64,000 bases of DNA from Agrobacterium vitis (GCF_013426735.1 NZ_AP023275.1:124001-188000); one strand, 5' to 3'; shown: positions 1-9,013, counted from the first letter of the stretch. Translations and numbers: made by a program. Notes: generated from the letters alone by a model not told the origin.

Positions 1-381
1 TCGATGATCGGCTTTATCATGTTGATGGGGCTCGTCACGAAGAACGGCATATTGCTGGTCGACTTCGCGAACCGGGAGCGCCAACGCGGACTGCCCGTTG
101 CCGAGGCCATAGCAAATGCCGGCGCTGTCCGCTTTCGCCCGATCGTGATGACAACGCTTGCGATGATCTGCGGCATGATGCCCCTTGCCTTGGAAACTTC
201 CGGGGCCGGCGCACAGAGGGCTCCCATGGCACATGCGGTTATCGGTGGGCTTATAAGCTCCACAGTTCTCAGTCTGATCGTTGTCCCGGTGATCATTTCC
301 TGCATCGACAGCTTATTTCGGAAAGTGAAGGGCCCGCCTCGCATCATTGCGCCCCAAAACCATCCGCAACCGGCGAGTTAG
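1..381 (+). CDS. RND efflux permease, C-terminal part (partial at window start)
   Basis: The frame is open at base 1, so the gene begins before the window and only about 126 C-terminal residues are seen. They match the end of AcrB/MexB-type inner-membrane proton antiporters: a transmembrane segment with [13 protein letters not shown], then [19 protein letters not shown], a Gly/Ala-rich turn and a last hydrophobic segment ([19 protein letters not shown]), followed by a short basic tail. Such pumps export drugs or metals together with a periplasmic adaptor and an outer-membrane channel. The substrate cannot be told from this fragment. The C-terminus looks complete. Confidence 0.9.
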   Translation, partial: SMIGFIMLMGLVTKNGILLVDFANRERQRGLPVAEAIANAGAVRFRPIVMTTLAMICGMMPLALETSGAGAQRAPMAHAVIGGLISSTVLSLIVVPVIISCIDSLFRKVKGPPRIIAPQNHPQPAS

Positions 382-385
382 GGGA

Positions 386-514
386 ATGGCGACGATCCGC
401 AAAACGGTTAACCGCATTGCCGGCCGCCTGCTCTTTTCCGCGTTTCTCTTCGCCGCGCTGCTCGGGGGCCCGATTATTCTACTGATAATGCTGTCGCGCC
501 GCTTCATACAGTAG
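386..514 (+). CDS. Small putative membrane protein (42 aa)
   Basis: A 42-codon frame starts 4 bases after the RND gene stop, behind a G-rich stretch that could serve as ribosome binding site. The product has a basic N-terminus (TIRKTVNRIAGR) and one long hydrophobic segment (about residues 14-35) ending in RRF. I do not recognise it. Position and topology suggest a small inner-membrane peptide co-transcribed with the pump, but this is inference and a chance frame is possible. Confidence 0.4.
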   Translation: MATIRKTVNRIAGRLLFSAFLFAALLGGPIILLIMLSRRFIQ

Positions 515-727
515 TTCGCCCTCACTGCACCCACGTGCTGAAGCGGCGCCGGGTGGCCAATCCTGTAATGCAGCCGCAATGCTTCTCTCCCACAGTTCAG
601 GGCAGTCGCCCATCGGCGATCTCTGCATAGCCAAAAACAGGAGACGCCCTTGACCTTATGCATGCCGGTTGGTGAGGCCGTGTCATTGCTGCCAATGGTG
701 GCGGGGTAGACGGCCAACAGCGATCCA

Positions 728-1544
728 GGCATCGTAACGTTAACCCCTCGGCGATTGCCCTGTGCGATTTTGCGGCATGACCCAAACCGTTCGTGATCCC
801 CTTTATCGCCGCCACCGGTTCCCAGCTGAAGTGATTGCTCATGCCGTCTGGCTTTATCTTCGCTTCCCGCTCAGCTTGCGAATGATCGAAGACTTACTGG
901 CGGCGCGCGGGATAACTGTCTCGCACCAGACAGTCCGCCTTTGGGCCGAGAAATTCGGGCGGCGCTTTGCCAATGAAATCCGGCGGCGATCGGCCGGAAA
1001 GCTTGGCGACAAATGGTATCTCGATGAAGTCGTCATCTCCATTGGCGGCAAGAAACATTGGCTCTGGCGCGCCGTCGATCAGGATGGTTTCGTCCTTGAC
1101 GTCCTTGTCCAGAGCCGCCGCAATGCCAAGGCTGCAAAGCGTTTGATGCGAAAACTCCTGAAAGGACAAGGCCGTTCGCCTCGCGTGATGATCACCGACA
1201 AGCTCCGGTCCTACGGTGCGGCGAAGCGGGAGATCATGCCCGCCGTCGAGCATCGTTCACATAAGGGACTGAACAATCGGGCAGAAAACTCTCATCAGCC
1301 GATCCGAAGGCGAGAGCGGATCATGAAGCGCTTCAAGTCGGCACGACACCTTCAGCGTTTCGTTTCCATCCACGACCCGATCGCCAACCTCTTCCAAATT
1401 CCCCGCCACGACACTTCATCTCTCCATTATCGCGAGCTGCGAGTAGCCGCGACGCAGATGTGGAGCGAGATCGCTCATCTTCAGGTAGCCTGATTGCAGA
1501 CCTCGTGCCCTAACTTGACCCGAGGTCCATAAGTTTACAGTGCC
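728..1544 (+). mobile_element. IS6-family insertion sequence, copy 1 (817 bp)
   Basis: The element is bounded by imperfect terminal inverted repeats: GGCATCGTAACGTTAAC at the left end, and a right end whose complement starts GGCACTGTAAACTTATG. It holds one transposase gene. The 8-bp flanks differ, so no target duplication is visible, as expected after replicative IS6 transposition followed by recombination. A closely related copy lies inverted at 50799-51617. Confidence 0.85.
777..1493 (+). CDS. IS6-family DDE transposase
   Basis: The 238-residue protein has the compact IS6/IS26 layout: an N-terminal zinc-binding/HTH-like region (YRRHRFPAEVIAHAVWLY), then the DDE catalytic domain with Asp in KWYLDEV, Asp in ITDKLRSYGAA and Glu in NNRAENSHQ. 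The start MTQTVRDP is chosen because the inverted copy at 51 kb shares it and because it keeps the gene inside the terminal repeats. It appears intact. It catalyses replicative cointegrate formation of its own element. Confidence 0.93.
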   Translation: MTQTVRDPLYRRHRFPAEVIAHAVWLYLRFPLSLRMIEDLLAARGITVSHQTVRLWAEKFGRRFANEIRRRSAGKLGDKWYLDEVVISIGGKKHWLWRAVDQDGFVLDVLVQSRRNAKAAKRLMRKLLKGQGRSPRVMITDKLRSYGAAKREIMPAVEHRSHKGLNNRAENSHQPIRRRERIMKRFKSARHLQRFVSIHDPIANLFQIPRHDTSSLHYRELRVAATQMWSEIAHLQVA

Positions 1545-1587
1545 CACCGACGGCATGCGTACCTCGTAATGGCAGCGCCAACCGGCT

Positions 1588-2124
1588 TCATTCAACCAAA
1601 GCACCAATAAGCGAAGCCTCCCTGACCTTCCCTGGCTTATTCAATTTGGCAGCCACGCATCCCAGCATACTTCGTAGCTCAGGCTCCCTGATCCTTAAGG
1701 CAGCGTCGTGAGGCGAAAGCCAGACAGCAACTCTCTGACCTTGCTCCGGAAAGTTGTTCGCGATCGAACCAACCTTAAGCAGATGGACTTGGACGACGGA
1801 CGGCACCTTGTCACCGCCCTCCAATGTTTTGAGATAGGTGTAATAACCAAAGGCTCGCTTTTTAGCCTTGCCCTTTATGCCGGCCTCTTCCCAAGCTTCC
1901 CGCTCCGCGACCTGATGGGGAAGCTTCTGCTCAATCGGCCAACCTTTTGGAATGATCCAACGACCGCTGTCTCGCGCAGAAATCAACAGTACTTCGACTT
2001 CTGCGGACACCGGATGACGCCGATAGCAAATCGCGGCGTACTGCTCGATTGCTCGTCCAGAGAACAGCTTTTCGGCTTCCTCAGCCAACTTCCCGAGATA
2101 TGTTTTCGGCCTCTTTTTAGACAT
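1588..2124 (-). CDS. NUDIX hydrolase
   Basis: The product is about 178 aa. The Nudix box is GWPIEQK followed after seven residues by REAWEEAGI; only the first box Glu is replaced (Lys), while the metal-binding REXXEE core is intact. The GWP signature resembles diphosphoinositol polyphosphate phosphohydrolase-like bacterial Nudix enzymes, which hydrolyse nucleoside or inositol diphosphate-linked compounds; the actual substrate is unknown. The start MSKKRPK overlaps the stop of the upstream phosphate transporter gene by 8 bases (ATGTCTAA), implying translational coupling and a shared operon. Longer in-frame starts exist upstream but would lie inside the transporter gene. Confidence 0.85.
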   Translation of the reverse strand: MSKKRPKTYLGKLAEEAEKLFSGRAIEQYAAICYRRHPVSAEVEVLLISARDSGRWIIPKGWPIEQKLPHQVAEREAWEEAGIKGKAKKRAFGYYTYLKTLEGGDKVPSVVQVHLLKVGSIANNFPEQGQRVAVWLSPHDAALRIREPELRSMLGCVAAKLNKPGKVREASLIGALVE

Positions 2125-3802
2125 TGGCATCCCAACGTGTCTTTCCATCCGGCCCCGCCGTCCGACTTTGTAGAAGCTGCCCCTTCCCTTCCAGGACGGG
2201 ATAAGCGGCGGCAGCAACCAAATGCGAATTGATCTGCTTGAAGTCTCTTAACAGGTCAAGATGAAGCGAGCTTGTCTCGGCCGTATCGATGCCGCCGCTA
2301 CGCAGTCGCTCAAAGTGAGCGTCGGTCCCTTCTCGCTCGGCCCTACGAAAGATCACTTTCTCGTTTGCTAGAAGCCTTGCTGCGCGCTCGTCCTGCGTCA
2401 TGAAAAGGCCGGCAGCCGTCTGAAGATTGGTTAGGAGTCGGTCAAAGAGGTGGTTGAGCTCGCGCTGGCCTTCTTTTGAGAAGTTCAATCCCCGGCGGAT
2501 GCGTTTGGCGAGATGAGGCAATAGGTTTTCATTAAAAACATCACCCGCATGCTCCATATTCATGGAAAACAGGAGGATTTCGTTTAACCGCCGCGTATCG
2601 GCTTCACCAAGCTCTTCGGGATCAATGGATGTCAGATAGGCCTTAAGTGCGAGGTTAAGGCGTTCGATAACATTGTTCATCGCACGCAACCCGGCCAACG
2701 ACTTCCTATCCGTGCTGGATATGGCCGCCTTCGCGCCCTTCAACATTTCCGTCAAAACATCCACGAGGCGAAGCGCTTCCCGTGCACCGGCACCTAAGGC
2801 CACTACAGGCGTCTCTTTAGCGGCTGGATCGAGATATTTTGGTTGAGCCGAATCCGCTTGGTTCAGTCCGCGCGGCAATAGCCGAGTGATCAGATCAGCA
2901 TAAGGCCGTAGAAATGGCATGAAGACGAATGCCAGCACCAAATTGAAGGCTGTGTGAAAGTCAGCGACTGCTCTGGCGGTGTCGTGTGAAAGCCGGTCCG
3001 AGAGATCAGTAATGGGTTGTAGGAGCATTAAGGCTGCGATGACCCCGAAAATTCGTGTGATCAGGTTACTGATCGGAAGGCGCTTTACCGAAAGATCCGG
3101 GCCTGAATGACCTTCGATGACTAGATTGATTGCCGTTCCCAGATTTGCTCCGAGCACAAGGGCAAATGCCTGGTACGGGTCGATCAGTCCCCTGCTCGCC
3201 AGCGATACGATGAGAAGCACGACCGCGACGCTTGAATGCGCTGCCCAGGTTACAATCGCCGCCAAGAGGACACAGAGGACTGGCGTGGAGGAAATGTTTT
3301 CCAGGATGCTGACAAGGATTCTCGAGCCTTCATACCCAGTCATCAGAACGAGGAGTTGGTGGAGCGCCAGTAGCATGAACCCGAGACCAATGAAGACCCG
3401 GCCAAGATCATGAACCTGCGGGTTTGCTACCCTGCGAAACATCAAGACGCCGACCAGGATTAGAGCAGGCGAAACTGCAGCAACATCGAAAGACAAAACT
3501 TGCACGATCAACGTCGTCCCGACATTCGCTCCAAGCATTATGGCCAGGCCTGGGACCAGATCGACAAGACCACCGGCCGCAAACCCTGAAGCCATAAGGC
3601 CCGTGGCTGTGCTGCTTTGTAGAACCGCGGTCACACCTACGCCAGCAAGAAACGCCTTTACTCGATTACTCAGTGCGTGACCAAGGACTGACTTCAAATT
3701 TGGCCCGAACGCGCGCTGTATCCCTGTTTGGACCATCCGCGTACCCCACAGGAGAAGGGCAATATGTCCGGCGAGGGCGATGAGCCCGCCAATAAGTGCC
3801 AT
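2117..3802 (-). CDS. Na+/phosphate cotransporter with PhoU-like domain
   Basis: The protein is 561 aa. The N-terminal ~310 residues are hydrophobic and carry the two inverted Na/Pi-cotransporter repeats, recognisable by QSSTATGL near residue 62 and its counterpart WAAHSSVAV. The remaining ~230 residues are helical and PhoU-like. The family (NptA/YjbB) moves phosphate with sodium across the inner membrane. The start MALIGGLIALAG is preferred to a more distal ATG because the extra 16 residues are polar and would precede the first membrane helix. A NUDIX gene follows with overlapping stop and start. A possible Pho box lies upstream at 3910-3927. Confidence 0.9.
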   Translation of the reverse strand: MALIGGLIALAGHIALLLWGTRMVQTGIQRAFGPNLKSVLGHALSNRVKAFLAGVGVTAVLQSSTATGLMASGFAAGGLVDLVPGLAIMLGANVGTTLIVQVLSFDVAAVSPALILVGVLMFRRVANPQVHDLGRVFIGLGFMLLALHQLLVLMTGYEGSRILVSILENISSTPVLCVLLAAIVTWAAHSSVAVVLLIVSLASRGLIDPYQAFALVLGANLGTAINLVIEGHSGPDLSVKRLPISNLITRIFGVIAALMLLQPITDLSDRLSHDTARAVADFHTAFNLVLAFVFMPFLRPYADLITRLLPRGLNQADSAQPKYLDPAAKETPVVALGAGAREALRLVDVLTEMLKGAKAAISSTDRKSLAGLRAMNNVIERLNLALKAYLTSIDPEELGEADTRRLNEILLFSMNMEHAGDVFNENLLPHLAKRIRRGLNFSKEGQRELNHLFDRLLTNLQTAAGLFMTQDERAARLLANEKVIFRRAEREGTDAHFERLRSGGIDTAETSSLHLDLLRDFKQINSHLVAAAAYPVLEGKGQLLQSRTAGPDGKTRWDANV

Positions 3803-3909
3803 GTTAGTCCTCAGATTGCAGGAGGAAACTCGATCAGCAGACAGCTGCAAATCACCCTATCTGATTAGCCGACTATGGTTTCCCACTATGAGCAACATTG
3901 CAAGTCACA

Positions 3910-3927
3910 TTGTCACAAAAGTGTCAT
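3910..3927. promoter_or_regulatory. Possible Pho box upstream of the phosphate transporter
   Basis: TTGTCACAAAAGTGTCAT holds two TGTCA half-sites spaced 11 bases apart, the spacing of PhoB-binding repeats. It lies about 110 bases before the transporter start, in a region without genes (3803-4073). It reads on the strand opposite to the gene, which weakens the case. This is pattern recognition only. Confidence 0.35.
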
Positions 3928-4075
3928 ATCCATGCATGTTTACAAGCAGATGGATAACGGGCAATTTTGAGGACGGACAAATGCGTTTGATAACATGGAA
4001 TAACGCAATGAGAACGCAACAATCAACGTAATCTAAGCCCCCAATCTGGGATTCGTGAAGATGATAGTTCCACTA

Positions 4076-4502
4076 GGCGGTGTGGACAGATTGCCGCAAG
4101 TTTAATTTCTGCGATTCCCAAATCAGTATTTGAATGATTCATGGGTTGCCGGTTTCAGAGGAGATCGGCGATGCTGACGAAGATGACAGAAGCGGACTGG
4201 ACGGTCGCGCTTGAGGTTTTCCGCGCCTCGCTTCCGCGGCGGGGCGACAAGGGTCGAGATGACCGGCTGTTTTTGGAGGCCCTGCACTATTTCTCCGTCA
4301 ACAATATCACCTGGCGCGGTCTGCCGGAGCGCTATGGACATTGGAACAGTGTCTGGAAGCGCTTTTCCCGATTGAGCAAGCAATCGGAAAACTCAAGCGC
4401 TTCAAGCGCGTTGCGCTACGATGCGAGGAGACCAAACAAAATTTCTCCTCCATCGTCGCAATCGCCGCAGGCTTCATCTTGATCAAATCCGTCCACACTG
4501 CC
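4076..4502 (+). mobile_element. Internally deleted IS5/IS427-type element (427 bp)
   Basis: Terminal inverted repeats start GGCGGTGTGGACAGATT (left) and GGCAGTGTGGACGGATT (complement of the right end). Each end is flanked by TA (4074-4075 and 4503-4504), the target duplication of the IS427 group. The interior joins the start of a transposase gene directly to its end, so most of the catalytic domain is missing. The result resembles a MITE that a full-length relative could move. Confidence 0.8.
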
Positions 4503-4505
4503 TAG
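4171..4505 (+). pseudogene. IS5-family (IS427 group) transposase remnant
   Basis: The N-terminal ~70 codons (MTEADWTVALEVFRASLPRR, then NITWRGLPERYGHWNSVWKRFSRL) are typical of IS427-group transposases. After a deletion, another frame supplies the usual C-terminus (IGKLKRFKRVALRCEETK, then SSIVAIAAGFILIKSVHTA and a stop at 4503-4505). The DDE centre is gone, so the protein cannot be active. Confidence 0.8.
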
Positions 4506-4589
4506 GAACGCTCCACAAAATATTCGGTTACAACGGCGGTGCGTGAATGCGATACCATGCACCGTCGAATCAACGAGGGAGGATAACAA

Positions 4590-4763
4590 ATGGCTATTAG
4601 TACAAACGATCTGGCTGAAAGCCTTGCCGTAGGACACGGGCTGACGAAAACCCAGGCCAAAACCATTGTCGAAGATGTCTTGAAAGGCATTTCGCAAGCA
4701 GCGTCAAAAGGCGAGGAAGTTTCGTTGAACGGTTTTAGGAAATTCAAGGTCCGTGCGACGTGA
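4590..4763 (+). pseudogene. HU-family DNA-binding protein, truncated after 57 residues
   Basis: A strong ribosome binding site (GAGGGAGG) precedes MAISTNDLAESLAVGHGL. The helical dimerisation half of an HU protein is followed by LNGFRKFKVRAT and a stop. Normal HU proteins are about 90 aa, with the DNA-binding arm and the C-terminal part after the GFGKFKV motif; here that part is absent. The intact half still looks like the rhizobial HU variant with KTQAK. Whether the short product folds is unknown. The gene ends where istB-like debris begins. Confidence 0.7.
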
Positions 4764-4828
4764 AAGTCGCCTAAGTAATTGTTTGTACAGGATTTATACT
4801 CCGGGACAACCCTGATGTTCCGTCATCA

Positions 4829-5257
4829 GTAGCCTACCGGCACATGCGGGACTGGTAACGGTCCGGTTTGAAGCTGCCGGGACTTCTCAGGTCCCCAATC
4901 GTCGAGAATGAGGAGGTCAGTCCTTGCCAACACCGGACGGCCCGATCAGCAGTAGGCTGTGGCGTTGCCTGATCCAGTCGCAGGAGGAAAGCTTGAGAAA
5001 GAGGTTGCGGTCGAGACCGCGCGTTGCACGGAAATCGACGTTCTCAACTTGAGCGTCATGACGCAACCTGGCAGCACGGGCTCTGCCTCGAAGCGCTTCT
5101 GGCTGCGCGTCGTCGCCTCCCTTTCAAGCAGGAGCGTCAGCCATTCGCCGTGCTGCAGGCTTCTCGCCTCCGGCTTTAACTCGAGTTCCTGGAAGGCTGT
5201 GGCCATGCCGGAAAGCCCCATTTGGCGTAGCATGTCGATCGTAGGATTGGTCAGCAT
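4829..5257 (-). pseudogene. IS21-family IstB remnant
   Basis: Starting from MLTNPTIDMLRQMGLSGMA, the frame gives the N-terminal half of an IstB ATPase (then WLTLLLEREATTRSQKRFE). It then frameshifts into AQVENVDFRATRGLDRN and HSLLLIGPSGVGK (Walker A), and after a deletion reaches a Walker B-like segment (DLLILDDWGPE). At least one frameshift and one internal deletion destroy the gene. It is unrelated in position to the complete IS21 element at 15.1-17.6 kb. Coordinates of the broken end are approximate. Confidence 0.7.
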
Positions 5258-5394
5258 CGTTGATTGTCTCCTTAGTGAAAGTAGCTTCGGCCGCGAGATT
5301 GGCATGCTCGCCGACGGCGGCGGATTCGTCGGAATGTCGTAGTGCCTTGTAGGTTTTGATGAGGGCTCTGATAATTTTGCAATTCAATCCGCTG

Positions 5395-6332
5395 ATCTCG
5401 ACAGCACGGGTGGAGACGGCTATCGTGAAGCTGCCGCAAGGGCTTTACCCCATGCAGTTCAGGTCGCAGATCGTTGGCATTTAATGGAGAACGCCAGCGC
5501 GGCGTTCGTCGACGTCGTGCCCAAATCCATGCGAGCAATCCGTGCTGCAATTGGCGCTACGACGATCGACCCTAAACTACTCACCTGCGCTGAACGGCTG
5601 CAATATGACAGTTATCTGAGGCGCGAGGACGTGAATACGACGATTAACAAGCTCGCCGCCGCCGGCGTTCCGATAAAGGAAATCGTTCGATGAACCGGCT
5701 ACAGCCGTGGAACCGTGCGCCAGATTGTCCGTGGCCACAGATCTGATGTGTTCCGTGTCAGACAAAGTTCCCTTGAGGCTCATCTTCCTCTGTTAGATCA
5801 ACTATGGACGTCCGGGCAGCGCAACGGCGCTGAACTTTGGCGGCAGCTAAAATGCAGAGGCTTTCGTGGTTGTTCTCGTGTGGTCGGAGAGTGGGCAGAA
5901 AGGCGACGGCGGTCCGAGCAGATCTGCGATCGGCAACTGCAAAAGGTGCCATCTGCGAGAACGATTGCCCGATTGATGACGACTGCTCGCGATCATTTGA
6001 GCAAAGCGGCTACAATTATCATTGCGGCCATGGAAGCCGGTGTTCCCGCCTTAGTTCAAGCCCGTAAACTATTGAATCGGTTCCAAACAATGATCCGAAG
6101 AAAGGCCAAGACGGAACTCGATCGGTGGATCGCTGATGCAGGCGACAGTGTGTTCGCCTCCTTTGCAAACGGGATCCTGAAAGACAAGGCAGCAGTGTGT
6201 GCAGCCATCACAGAACCATGGTCGAACGGTCAGGTTGAAGGGCAGATCACCAAGCTGAAGCTCGTTAAAAGGCAGATGTATGGACGTGCCAAATTGGATC
6301 TTCTTCAGGCTCGATTGATCGGCGCGATGTGA
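5395..6332 (+). pseudogene. ISL3-family transposase, 5' truncated with an in-frame stop
   Basis: The frame GDGYREAAARALPHAVQVAD, RWHLMENAS and so on to the C-terminal RLIGAM matches the central and C-terminal parts of ISL3 transposases (VADRWHL; EPWSNGQVEGQI near the end). A single TGA at 5691-5693 interrupts an otherwise continuous frame (before TGYSRGTVRQI), where CGA would restore Arg. The N-terminal zinc-finger/HTH part is missing. The right edge abuts the broken unknown gene at 6.3-7.2 kb, so this element probably truncated it. Confidence 0.8.
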
Positions 6333-7185
6333 AAGAAGTAGTCATCAAATGTGTCAGACCCAATATTGGACGCCGATAAGGGGTCAATATTCCGAACGAT
6401 GCCGACGGGTTTGTCGAGTGTGGCGCAGTACTGCTTGTCGAGCATGGCGTGAACGAGCGGCGTTGCAACGTCGAGCGGAATATCGCTGGAGGATGGCCTG
6501 CGGCCAGCGTAGGCTTCTCTGGACTGTTCGATGGTCTGGATACTGGTGAGCGGCGTACGTACCATTTTGCCGAGTATATTTTGCACGAGTTCGACACCTC
6601 TTTGCGCCCGCTCGGCAGAGTTGACCATCAGGACGAGAAAGCGGCCTTTGATTTCGAGGGTCCCAAGGACGGGCGTACCGTCTTCCATGGTGACGCCGGC
6701 GACAAGCGCATCTGGGTGACCGGGCCGGCCGTCTCCCTTGGCCGGCGGGCGACCGAGCCAGTTCCAGAACTGTCGATTTTCCTGGCGTATGTCGTCCATT
6801 CTCCGGCGAAGCGATCGGCGATGTCTTTGTCGGTGATGCCGGTTTCGAGGGGGAAACCCAAATCATGAAACACGATGTCGTCGCCATCGCTGTTGCAGAC
6901 GAGCGGCTGAACCGCGCCAAGCACCCTGGGCAAGGTGTCGAACAACCATGCATGGGTGAAGAGAGGCGCTGCCAGGCGTAGAGTGTCGTCGTCGAGGATC
7001 AGTGTCTTGCGGGGTCGCTTCTTGCCGATCATTTCCCTGAGCCCCTCGAACAGGGCTTCTGTCGCCTCCGGCGAATAGCATAACGGGCCACCGGTGATGA
7101 CGTTGGTGCCACCGACATGGACGATACGGGCGGCAATCTTTTCCCATTGCCGCAGGGTTTGGGTCGCGGTTCCTTCGCTGACCAT
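6305..7185 (-). pseudogene. Unknown protein, frameshifted and probably 3'-truncated
   Basis: Two minus-strand frames join into one protein if a base is restored near 6799, where GAGAATGG would become GAGAAATGG: ...KDIADRFAGE then MDDIRQENRQFWNWLGRPP. The start MVSEGTATQTLRQW is preferred. Visible conserved-looking blocks are IVHVGGTNVITGGPLCYSPE, LGTLEIKGRFLVLMVNSAER and PLTSIQTIEQ. I do not recognise the family. The last ~20 residues seem to come from the adjoining ISL3 edge. It lies just downstream of the BA14K gene on the same strand. Confidence 0.5.
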
Positions 7186-7229
7186 CACATAACCAACACC
7201 TGAAACACCGAAGTCGTTCCCAGGCGGCC

Positions 7230-7850
7230 TTACATAGACGCGTGAAGACTGTTCGAGCGCGTTCCAGCGAACGGCGATGCGCACTGCCGCCGAGCGCCGC
7301 TAAAGGCCCTGTAGGAATTGTCGGCAGCCTGGTAAGAGCTGAAGTGGTCGGAGCACCAACGAACATGTGCCTCGCCCAGATCATTCGTCACTTGCGGGCG
7401 GGACGTCTCAGCGAGCGCTCCCCCGGTCAACGATTGAGGAGCCTCGCAGGCGTGCCGCGGCCCGCCGCCGAACGGCTGATAGGTGTCGTCTTCAGCACGA
7501 TAGGAGGTGTAACGATTCTGGCACCGGGCAACGCGTGCATGCTCTATGGCAGCCATTGCGGTCTGCCGGTCATCCGGCGTCGTTGATGGCCGTGCCTCGG
7601 CAACTTGGTCCGTTTTGCTCTGAGAAGCCCCTATCGTTTCAGTCGACGCGGCCAAGATCGCAGGCAGCCGCTCATAAGGCTGATTGGTACGGTCTATCTG
7701 TATAGGCGTATTCGTCCAAAGCGGGGCATTGAGGTTCGCAAACTTATGACTGGTGGCGGTAGCATTGAACGCCGCGGCCACCTGAGCCGCTCCCATGACA
7801 AGAGGCACGCAGCAGGCGGATAAAACTAGGCTTGAGAGTATCGACTTCAT
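7230..7850 (-). CDS. BA14K-family secreted protein with two repeats
   Basis: The start MKSILSSLVLSACCVPLVMG gives a Sec-type signal peptide (cleavage probably after AAQVAAA). The mature part holds two copies of the BA14K motif: RCQNRYTSYRAEDDTYQPF...GGPRHACE near residue 110, and RWCSDHFSSYQAADNSYRAF...GARRQCA near residue 170. The paired cysteines in each copy suggest disulfide-linked modules. BA14K proteins were described as Brucella immunoreactive surface proteins of lectin-like type and are common in rhizobia. The linker is proline- and threonine-rich. Function here is unknown. Confidence 0.75.
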   Translation of the reverse strand: MKSILSSLVLSACCVPLVMGAAQVAAAFNATATSHKFANLNAPLWTNTPIQIDRTNQPYERLPAILAASTETIGASQSKTDQVAEARPSTTPDDRQTAMAAIEHARVARCQNRYTSYRAEDDTYQPFGGGPRHACEAPQSLTGGALAETSRPQVTNDLGEAHVRWCSDHFSSYQAADNSYRAFSGARRQCASPFAGTRSNSLHASM

Positions 7851-8195
7851 CACAAAGGCTCCGCGGTTGCAGTGCACAAATGCGCGACAAGCATAAGAGT
7901 TCCAAGCGGACGAATTATGCAATAGCCATGGTTACCGTGGTGGGTTCAAGGATGAAGTGCGACTTGCCGTCGTGTTTCCCGCCACGCCCACCGTTCTCTT
8001 GCGAGCCATCACGAACGCACTTGAGGCCTTCGAACATTCGAAGTTAGGGTCCCAGACCACAGACTTCATCGCCACGCGCAGTGCGAAGACGCCGGCGAGG
8101 AATGTGGTTGATGCGCCAAGCATCGTTGCGGGGTCCGCATATCCAAACACGGACTGTCCTGCTGGCACTTCACCGGTTATCCCGGAAAGGCGAAC
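7851..8195. other. Gene-poor stretch between BA14K and IS6 element
   Basis: I see no convincing gene. A minus-strand frame ending at 7932 (with VFGYADPATMLGASTTFLAG) is open up to the IS6 edge and could be the tail of a gene cut by that element, but I recognise nothing in it. The promoter of the BA14K gene should lie just right of 7850. Confidence 0.4.
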
Positions 8196-9013
8196 GGTGT
8201 TGTCACGTTAAGTTTCCCATGCCGAGAATGGGTTGAGGTTCTCGGATTTTCAGGGGATGCAAGCCGCAATTTTCCATGCGTCGAAAGCTTCGAGGCGATG
8301 GTAGCGAATTGTTTGTGCGGCTCGGCGGCGGGATGGAACTGAAAAGCAATTCCGGGTAGCGGAGTGCATGGAGACGAACCGTTGCAATGCTCCCGTTGAT
8401 CGGTGGCCCTGCATGGTTCGTTCCCTTTTTCGAAACGGCAGGTGACTGTTTTCAGCCCGATTGTTGAGGCCTTTGTGTGACCAATGAACGAGGCGGGGTG
8501 CCACGTCCGCCTTTGCTGCGCCGTAGGAGCGCAATTTATCAGTGATGATACGTTTGGGAACAAAGCAATAGCGTTTCATCAACGCCACCAGCAGGCGCTT
8601 GGCCGCCTTTTTGTTGCGTCGCTTCTGCAAGATTTCTTCAAGAACAGTGCCATGCTGATCGACCGCACGCCAAAGCCAGAACTTCTCTCCAGCACATTTC
8701 ACAACGGCTTCGTCCAGATGCCAAACATCGCCTGGGCGCGGCTGTCGCCGCCGCAAATTGCGAGCAATCTGGGGTCCGAACTTGGCGACCCAGCGGCGGA
8801 CCGTCTCATAAGAAACGTCGACACCACGCTCAAGAAGCATTTCCTCAACTTCACGCAGGCTCAGATTAAACCGCAGGTAAAGCCAGACTGCATGAGCAAT
8901 GATTTGCGCAGGAAAACGGTGACGCTTGAAACTGATATCGGATGTTTGCATCGTCGAAATCTACGACCAACCCGAAACGCAGCCAACTGTGAGCCGATTA
9001 ACGTGACAACACC
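8196..9013 (-). mobile_element. IS6-family insertion sequence of a second type (818 bp)
   Basis: The ends are perfect 16-bp inverted repeats, GGTGTTGTCACGTTAA at 8196-8211 and its complement at 8998-9013. One transposase gene on the minus strand fills the interior. The 8-bp flanks differ, so no target duplication is seen. Its right end interrupts a Tn3-family transposase gene, which continues at 9014. Confidence 0.9.
8250..8951 (-). CDS. IS6-family DDE transposase (second type)
   Basis: The 233-residue product is clearly related to, but distinct from, the transposases at 0.8 and 51 kb. It starts MQTSDISFKRHRFPAQIIAH and has catalytic Asp in VWHLDEAV, Asp in ITDKLRSYGAA and Glu in NNRAENSHLPF. 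Length and domain order are normal for IS6. It looks intact. Confidence 0.93.
   Translation of the reverse strand: MQTSDISFKRHRFPAQIIAHAVWLYLRFNLSLREVEEMLLERGVDVSYETVRRWVAKFGPQIARNLRRRQPRPGDVWHLDEAVVKCAGEKFWLWRAVDQHGTVLEEILQKRRNKKAAKRLLVALMKRYCFVPKRIITDKLRSYGAAKADVAPRLVHWSHKGLNNRAENSHLPFRKRERTMQGHRSTGALQRFVSMHSATRNCFSVPSRRRAAQTIRYHRLEAFDAWKIAACIP

Noticed and set aside
515..727. Minus-strand frames between the RND gene and the IS6 element
   Set aside because: No start signal or recognisable motif, and several frames are open equally because of the GC-rich composition.
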